A program made the position numbers and the translations under genes. A DNA stretch of 43,280 nt from a virus. The notes under the pieces were generated by a model, which did not search any database, was not told the DNA's origin, and was given only the letters and a program-made list of their open reading frames with translations. Location: the IMG/VR virus record IMGVR_UViG_3300042544_003877, positions 1 to 43,280 of that record. One strand, written 5' to 3'. Every line of letters starts with the position of its first letter. The first letter of the stretch is position 1. Shown piece after piece: positions 38,037 through 43,280 of the stretch.

Positions 38037-39421
38037 TTTTTAAAATCTTTTATATCAATTATTCCCTTTTTATCACCTTTATCGCCCTCTGAATCAAATT
38101 TAGTATCGAAGAAACCATCATAAACATCTACGATTTTTGTCTCAGGTGAGATTGTAGCATAGGGACCAAGTTCTCCACTTCTAAAAATACCTTTTTCCAT
38201 ATGAGAATTCAAGAACCCATTCATAAAGAAACAATCATATAGATTGCTACGTTCTACCCTACAAGAAAGAACTTTAGAATTTTTTAATTCAGAATCATCA
38301 ATCTTAGATTTAGATACTTCCGCATTATTTATTTCACATGCCATAAATTGGCAATCTTCAAATATTCCTTCGAGTACAACACAATTTATAAATTCAAAGT
38401 TTTTAAGAGTCAGTGAGGATTTTATTTGAGCATCAACAATTTCCATAGTTTGTGTTGATGTTACAAAATTCACTATACAGTCCTTTAAATCCTCAGTTGA
38501 TTCTATTAAATCATGTAGTTTAGTATAAAGTCTTGTAAAATAAGAATTTATTAGATCATAATTGAAATTTTGATCTATCTGAAGTTGTATAGAAGGAAAC
38601 TGAACAATAAAATTATCATACTTTGAGAAACTACGCCATTTATCTATATTCTCTTCAAGGTATTCTTGAAGAATATCTGCATCAGATTGTGTGAAATTCG
38701 CATCTAGTGATCCCCATAGGTCCAATATGAATCTATCGAGAAAATAAGTTATATTACCTATATTCATCTCATAATCTTTTCCGCCAATATATCTATATTC
38801 TATTCTTTGTGATGACTTCTCATTATTCATATTTAAGAAGTTTATGCCAAAATATTTATCATTAGAAATCCTAAGTGAATTAGCAACAGATTGTATAGGT
38901 ATATTAAAGAAATCATATTGTTTATAAGGAACTATCTTCTTAACAGATTTCGCATATATATTTCCTTTTCTTGAGGGAAAATATCTATAAATTTCATCTT
39001 CATTTGTGTTTAAAATCAATTTAAGTATGTTTAGATCTCTTAGATCATTTTCATCGCCAGAAAAAGATATATTAAAGTGTATAGAACATTTCTCATTCGT
39101 GTATCCATAGTTCTGTATGAACTTTAATATTTTTATCATATAATATTTTGCATCATTATATTCCATTGGTCCAGTAATCAACTCAACCATGCTTGAACCA
39201 CCTGATAAATCAGGTTCAATTTTAAAATTCTTTGCATCTGGTTTGAAATTTGAATGATATGTTCTAAATCCATGTACTTTTACAGGAGATAGTTCTTTGT
39301 TCATCAACTCAAGTGTTTTATAAAAAGAAAGATCCTTCATATAGAATTCAAATTCTAATCCAACTTTTGCTAGTTTTAACTTAGAATATTCGTGTATGAA
39401 TTTTTCTGAATATTTTTTCAT
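38033..39421 (-). CDS. Amidoligase-like (ATP-grasp/GS-fold) protein fused to pentapeptide-like repeats
   Basis: In this 462-residue protein the N-terminal domain has VGLEFEFYMKD (about 19-29, G-x-E-x-E), IEPDLSGGSSMVELITGPME (about 67-86) and CSIHFNISF (about 113-121). This ordering of acidic, E-x-x-S/T-P-like and H motifs matches putative amidoligases of the glutamine-synthetase superfamily, which form peptide-like amide bonds. The C-terminal third (about 340-440) is a solenoid of ELKNSKVLSCRVERSNLYDC type pentapeptide-like repeats. The start MKKYSEKFIHEYSK recalls the shared tag. The acceptor is unknown. It is first gene of a two-gene minus-strand operon. Confidence 0.72.
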   Translation of the reverse strand: MKKYSEKFIHEYSKLKLAKVGLEFEFYMKDLSFYKTLELMNKELSPVKVHGFRTYHSNFKPDAKNFKIEPDLSGGSSMVELITGPMEYNDAKYYMIKILKFIQNYGYTNEKCSIHFNISFSGDENDLRDLNILKLILNTNEDEIYRYFPSRKGNIYAKSVKKIVPYKQYDFFNIPIQSVANSLRISNDKYFGINFLNMNNEKSSQRIEYRYIGGKDYEMNIGNITYFLDRFILDLWGSLDANFTQSDADILQEYLEENIDKWRSFSKYDNFIVQFPSIQLQIDQNFNYDLINSYFTRLYTKLHDLIESTEDLKDCIVNFVTSTQTMEIVDAQIKSSLTLKNFEFINCVVLEGIFEDCQFMACEINNAEVSKSKIDDSELKNSKVLSCRVERSNLYDCFFMNGFLNSHMEKGIFRSGELGPYATISPETKIVDVYDGFFDTKFDSEGDKGDKKGIIDIKDFKK

Positions 39422-39426
39422 AAGAG

Positions 39427-39436
39427 TATATATTAA
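39427..39436 (-). promoter_or_regulatory. TTAATATATA box before the 38033-39421 gene
   Basis: TTAATATATA on the minus strand ends 5 bases before the ATG at 39421, the same spacing as at 7901-7910. Confidence 0.55.
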
Positions 39437-39488
39437 ATAAATATCTTCTAAAATAGAGAGAGGAAAGAATTGTAGAATATATATTATA

Positions 39489-39896
39489 ATGGAAAATAAT
39501 AATGTAACAAATTTCTTTTGTGTCTATTGTAAAAATCGAAAAAAATTCGATAAATATGTAAAAACAAATAGAATAAGAAATAAATATATCATAGATATTA
39601 AAAGAATATGTGAAGAAGAAGAAATAGATTTCGAAGAAGATAAGACATATATTAAAATATTAATATTTAATAAGATACAACAAGCAGTGGATAGAAAAAA
39701 AGATATTTATTACATCCCAGACTTTGATCACGAATTCTCCATAGACAAATTACTTAACTTGAAAAAAATATTAGGAAATAATAATTTCAATGTTCTTATT
39801 TTTTTCAACGAATTCAAAAAAGACTTTCAAATAATAGAAGATGTTCTAGGCAACCTTTCAAAATTTTCAAACTCGCAAATAATAAGGGATTATTGA
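39489..39896 (+). CDS. Unknown protein with a Cys pair and a NTPase-like beta core
   Basis: The 135-residue protein begins MENNNVTNFFCVYCKNRKKF, with C-V-Y-C as a possible half zinc site. Later hydrophobic strands (TYIKILIFNKIQ, NVLIFFNEFKK) alternate with charged helices in a way that recalls P-loop or Rossmann cores, but no Walker motif is present. It is preceded by GAATATATATTATA and lies directly before the tail tube-like gene. Confidence 0.6.
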   Translation: MENNNVTNFFCVYCKNRKKFDKYVKTNRIRNKYIIDIKRICEEEEIDFEEDKTYIKILIFNKIQQAVDRKKDIYYIPDFDHEFSIDKLLNLKKILGNNNFNVLIFFNEFKKDFQIIEDVLGNLSKFSNSQIIRDY

Positions 39897-39902
39897 TTAT
39901 TG

Positions 39903-39917
39903 AATATATAAGATATG
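39903..39917 (+). promoter_or_regulatory. AATATATAAGATATG start module
   Basis: Third identical copy of the 15-mer ending at a start codon (39915); the other two precede the 29279 and 35015 genes. Confidence 0.65.
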
Positions 39918-41969
39918 TCAAGATATACTGCATCACCATTAGGATTAATTGCTGAGGAAAATGCGTTTTCTTATAAAGAAGAAAATGGAAAGATAGAAAC
40001 TCTTTTTAGTGCAAATAAAAATGAGAATGAAAAACATTTTTTAAGGCAATCAAATAAATCTGGCAAAATAGTAAGTAGTGAAACAGAAAGGCACAAAGAC
40101 GTTTATGATATAAGTACTCAGAATATAATAACAAAACTTAAAGATATTGGAGATCGTGTTGAAATTAATTACGCGGATTTTGCTTATAACTCAGAATTCG
40201 GAGTTTATCCAAATAATCGTCTTATAATATGTAGAAGATTTCCAATAGGAGTTGTTGATGATCTCTATGCAGAGACAGAGGCCACATATAAACCTCTTTC
40301 TACTGTAATAGGATATATAAAAGAATCAGAAGATTTTTTAAAATTTAAAGTAAATGAAGAATGGTCTGCTGCTGAGGTATCGTTCACTAAGTTGTTAAAT
40401 GAACTAGGAAATGATTTTAAAAAAGGATTTCAATTAGGTGATATTTTAGAAGGTGGTGTAAATGCAGTTCCCCTACCAGGAGCTTCACTATTATTACAAA
40501 GACAAATAATGGCATCATTGGGTTTGTTCGGAGAGGGAGTTAAATTTGATGGTGATAACTTTGTAAATAGTAGTGGTGAAGTTGTTAAGGTATCTCCTAT
40601 ACCACAAGGTGATCCAAATCTCATAAAAGAAGGAAGAGTTCGTAAATTAATAGACGAAAATGAAACTGGTGCTGGAGTTAGTTGCAAAGTTTCTGTGAGT
40701 TTTACAGTAAGATATGAACAGAAATTTATAAATGGAGTTGATCCAACAATTGTTTATGCTGATATAATACACAATTTATTGAATATGGGTACATCAAGAT
40801 CTTCTTTTTATTTAGGAAAGCAAACAGATGCAGATGATAATGTAGCTAAACTATTAAGAAAAATATCAAACGATCCATGGGGAGCAATCGAGGATTTTTT
40901 AAATGCAATTCTTGGATCACTTGAATCTTCTGTAGAGACACTTAAAAAGGCGGCTAGTGAAGACAGTAAAAAATCAGAAGATAAAGAAGAAGGTGACAAT
41001 GGTTCCAAAATGCTTGATGATTCCTTAAGTATTCTCAAAGGTGCTTTATCCAACATACCACCATATGTTAAGAATTTCATAAAAGCAAAATATAGAATTA
41101 AATTTTTTGCAATAATAAATGCACTTGCTGGAGGACCCTCAACTCCTTGGCATGTTACCATAGGAAATCCACTAAGGCCTATTTTCTGTTCAGGTGATAT
41201 GGAGTGTACAGGAGTAGATATAAAATTAGGTCCACAACTTTCTTTTAATGATCTGCCTACTTATATAGAAGCAACTATATCTTTAGCAAGTGCGAGGAAT
41301 TTAGGACTGCAGGAAATATTTGCAAAATTGAATACTGGAGGAATTAGAGTTGTTGGAAAATCAACAACAGAAGATAATGATTATATTGCTTCTACATCAG
41401 ATGATTTCTGGAATGATGGATATAAGTTAGGAGGAACTCCAAGTAATACACAAACTAATCCATCTAACGCCGATTCAACCACTGATGAAAGCGACAGCCA
41501 GAATAATGATAAAAAGGATCCTGTAACCAAAGTTTCAGAATCTCCTAATCAATTGACTGGTACTACAATAGCAGTAACATCCATTCCAACAGATACACAA
41601 GTCAGTTCAGATCCTTTATCAGAAACACCAATAGTTGAATCTGGTCAGAATTTTGATTCAGAAACATTAAGAACAAATGAAACACAAGAAATGACTGGAA
41701 GTACTGAAGGATCTTCAGATCAAATTGTGCAACCAACAAATGAATCGAATTCAGGAGCTGAATCTACTGTACCAAATGAAAATACCAATAGTATGACACT
41801 AACAGTAATATCTGAAGAAGTTGATATTATTCCGAGCGCTCCACCCATATTCACCATCACTGGTACCTATGAATCAAATGGTAAACAAATAATCGCTAAA
41901 GGATCAGGGAACTCTGAACAATCCGCGAAATTAAAAGCTAAATCAAACGCAGAAAAAATGATAAAATAA
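39915..41969 (+). CDS. Baseplate tube-initiator-like structural protein (gp48/gp54-type) with dsRBD-like tail
   Basis: In this 684-residue protein the region around 400-480 has GGPSTPWHVTIGNPLRPIFC, SGDMECTGVDIKLG and SFNDLPTYIEATISLASARN followed by L-Q-E-I, the tail-tube/baseplate-tube fold signature seen in T4 gp48 and gp54. The N-terminal 150 residues are polar, and a helical insert (about 330-395) interrupts the core. After a Ser/Thr/Gln-rich linker of about 150 residues the protein ends ITGTYESNGKQIIAKGSGNS and SAKLKAKSNAEKMIK, closely resembling the C-terminal half of a double-stranded RNA-binding domain. Probably a baseplate tube adaptor; nucleic-acid binding is speculative. Confidence 0.72.
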   Translation: MSRYTASPLGLIAEENAFSYKEENGKIETLFSANKNENEKHFLRQSNKSGKIVSSETERHKDVYDISTQNIITKLKDIGDRVEINYADFAYNSEFGVYPNNRLIICRRFPIGVVDDLYAETEATYKPLSTVIGYIKESEDFLKFKVNEEWSAAEVSFTKLLNELGNDFKKGFQLGDILEGGVNAVPLPGASLLLQRQIMASLGLFGEGVKFDGDNFVNSSGEVVKVSPIPQGDPNLIKEGRVRKLIDENETGAGVSCKVSVSFTVRYEQKFINGVDPTIVYADIIHNLLNMGTSRSSFYLGKQTDADDNVAKLLRKISNDPWGAIEDFLNAILGSLESSVETLKKAASEDSKKSEDKEEGDNGSKMLDDSLSILKGALSNIPPYVKNFIKAKYRIKFFAIINALAGGPSTPWHVTIGNPLRPIFCSGDMECTGVDIKLGPQLSFNDLPTYIEATISLASARNLGLQEIFAKLNTGGIRVVGKSTTEDNDYIASTSDDFWNDGYKLGGTPSNTQTNPSNADSTTDESDSQNNDKKDPVTKVSESPNQLTGTTIAVTSIPTDTQVSSDPLSETPIVESGQNFDSETLRTNETQEMTGSTEGSSDQIVQPTNESNSGAESTVPNENTNSMTLTVISEEVDIIPSAPPIFTITGTYESNGKQIIAKGSGNSEQSAKLKAKSNAEKMIK

Positions 41970-41970
41970 T

Positions 41971-42429
41971 ATGAAAGTATATGATATAGATAACATAAAT
42001 AAAGTTGATGGGGTTTATGATCTAACTCAATTAACATTTCGGTATAACCTTGATCAAGGATTCAGGGAATATGTTGTACAAAGAGGTGAGGAAATGAGAA
42101 TAGACCTTGTTTGTAAAAGTATTTATAATAATACTAACTATGTTGATATAATATGTAATATAAACAATATTGATAATCCACTTAATATAAAAGTAGATCA
42201 AGTAATATTATACCCAATTGCTAATTTTGAAATATACAGATATTCAGAAAAGAACAATGAAGAAAATTTGGTAAAATTAAGTAATCCAAATAAGTCAACA
42301 AGGAAGGATGAATCAAGAAAAAATTATGTTGAGAAGAATCAATCTTTACCACCTACGATTCTAAGTAAGAAAGTAAATCAATTAAATATAGATACTGAAA
42401 ATATTATACTGGGGCAAGGATTATTTTAA
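41971..42429 (+). CDS. Baseplate wedge protein, gp53-like
   Basis: This 152-residue protein starts one base after the preceding stop. The central segment FREYVVQRGEEMRIDLVCKS followed by NYVDIICNINNIDNPLNIK and VILYPIANF has the LysM-like layout seen in T4-like gp53 wedge proteins. The order gp53-like then lysozyme-type gene recalls T4 (53 then 5). Moderately confident by pattern and position. Confidence 0.75.
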   Translation: MKVYDIDNINKVDGVYDLTQLTFRYNLDQGFREYVVQRGEEMRIDLVCKSIYNNTNYVDIICNINNIDNPLNIKVDQVILYPIANFEIYRYSEKNNEENLVKLSNPNKSTRKDESRKNYVEKNQSLPPTILSKKVNQLNIDTENIILGQGLF

Positions 42430-42439
42430 TAAATAATTC

Positions 42440-43280
42440 ATGTCAAAAAATGAACTAGAGAAATATTTTGGTAAAAATTATAAAAAAGATCCTTCTGAAT
42501 TAAGGGGATTAGATGCTCAACAAAAAGCAAATCTTTATGCAATAGTTAAAAAGTCAAGAGATCTTGGATTCACAAATGATTTTGCTATTGCAGCGTTGCT
42601 CAGTATTGTATCAAAAGAATCTGCATTCAAAACAACAACAGAAGGTTCTTACAAAAGTACTAATCCAGAAAGAATAAGAAAGGTATTTGGATCTCAAAGA
42701 ACATCTAAATATAAAGATGGAGAAATAAATAAATTTAAATCAAAAGACCAAGATTTTTTTGATTTTGTTTATGGTTGGATAGCAAAAGGAAATGGATTTG
42801 CTACCTACGGAAATGATAATCCAGGAGATGGATACAGATACAGAGGAAGAGGATTCAATCAATTAACATTTAAAAACATTTACAAAGAAAGAGGCCAAGC
42901 AGTAGGGTTAGATCTTGTTTCAAAACCAGAACTTTTAGATTTGCCAGAAAATGCGGCAGCAGTTCTAATAGAATATTACTTAAGCTCATTTAAAGGATTG
43001 AGCAATGATGTTGCAAATTCAGCAGGAGTTAAAAAACAATCTTCATCACTACTTACAATAAACTCATTATCAAACCTTGAGGTCGCTGTAGATATGTTCT
43101 ATCTTGCTACCTTGGGCAATATGGTAGAATCAAATTACAACAACAAAGTTTTACCGAAAAAAAGAGGAGTTGTCAATAATTCTGATGGAACTCTTACATT
43201 TCCAAATGATGATCTTGGTGGATATACAAAAGCAAGAAATAGAGCTCCTTACTTTTTCCTTTTAATATCAGGAAAACCTT
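42440..43280 (+). CDS. GH19-like lysozyme/chitinase-family enzyme, 3' end cut by window
   Basis: ATG at 42440 opens a frame that stays open to the window end (280 codons). IAALLSIVSKESAFK (about 50-64) carries a putative catalytic Glu60. GYRYRGRGFNQLTFKNIY (about 131-148) is the GH19 core motif (G-R-G-x-x-Q-[IL]-[ST]). Such domains cleave peptidoglycan or chitin-like glycan chains. Located directly after gp53-like, it is probably the baseplate-linked tail lysozyme used at infection rather than the endolysin. It starts 10 bases after the previous stop. Confidence 0.87.
   Translation, partial: MSKNELEKYFGKNYKKDPSELRGLDAQQKANLYAIVKKSRDLGFTNDFAIAALLSIVSKESAFKTTTEGSYKSTNPERIRKVFGSQRTSKYKDGEINKFKSKDQDFFDFVYGWIAKGNGFATYGNDNPGDGYRYRGRGFNQLTFKNIYKERGQAVGLDLVSKPELLDLPENAAAVLIEYYLSSFKGLSNDVANSAGVKKQSSSLLTINSLSNLEVAVDMFYLATLGNMVESNYNNKVLPKKRGVVNNSDGTLTFPNDDLGGYTKARNRAPYFFLLISGKP

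Noticed and set aside
1-43280. CRISPR array or long dispersed repeat system
   Set aside because: No regularly spaced identical repeats with unique spacers are visible; repeats found are intragenic or short control elements.

Overview
This window looks like part of a large (jumbo-scale) T4-like tailed phage (myophage) genome that infects a member of the Bacteroidota, probably a Flavobacterium relative. The reasons are as follows. The DNA is very AT-rich and densely packed with genes on both strands. There are virtually no Shine-Dalgarno sequences; start codons follow A/T-rich leaders, as in Bacteroidota. Three promoters match the Bacteroidota TAnnTTTG box. The gene content is viral: T4-type baseplate proteins (gp5-, gp53- and tube-initiator-like), a UvsW-like helicase, a gp61-like primase, GIY-YIG and HNH endonucleases, two DNA methyltransferases, and auxiliary metabolic or host-takeover genes.

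Layout. 1-2.8 kb: small unknown genes, the first member of a paralogous family (motifs SCM, RALLW, MDRIY) and a GIY-YIG endonuclease. 2.8-4.8 kb: a full-length DnaK (Hsp70) with its own terminator. 4.8-7.9 kb: two more family members around a membrane protein. 8-11.6 kb: a glycosyltransferase, PRPP synthetase and a MazG-like pyrophosphohydrolase. 11.7-17.5 kb: a repeat protein in a repeat-flanked cassette, HNH endonuclease, primase, the fourth and largest family member and a metallophosphoesterase. 17.5-20.5 kb: a possible head-core cluster (acidic QDEM-repeat protein, HAD-like protein, small helical protein), then a patatin-like lipase. 20.5-25 kb: ClpP, a DNA methyltransferase, a Lys/Glu-rich protein and an interrupted UvsW-like helicase. 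25-32.3 kb: tail and baseplate genes. 32.5-35.6 kb: AAA ATPase, Dam-type methyltransferase and small genes. 35.5-39.4 kb: nucleotidyltransferase, DHH phosphoesterase and an amidoligase-like/pentapeptide protein. 39.5-43.3 kb: tube/baseplate proteins and a GH19-like lysozyme cut by the window end.

The most interesting overall signal is a recurrent N-terminal motif of about 10-14 residues, roughly M-K-x-L-x-x-F-x-x-F-[IL]-x-E. It is shared by about a dozen otherwise unrelated proteins. It strongly resembles the capsid-targeting sequence of T4 internal proteins (MKTYQEFIAEA) and would mark a set of proteins packed in the head and possibly injected into the host. This set includes three of the four SCM/MDRIY paralogs, a HAD-like protein, a DHH phosphoesterase, a repeat protein and a membrane protein. 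Other strong signals are two promoter classes (TTAATATATA very close to start codons, and TATATTTG), a 30-nt leader duplicated at identical spacing before two genes, and a helicase gene whose halves are separated by an unusual insertion. That insertion ends in a hairpin and a TAC-TGAG-TAC junction that resembles a recoding site.
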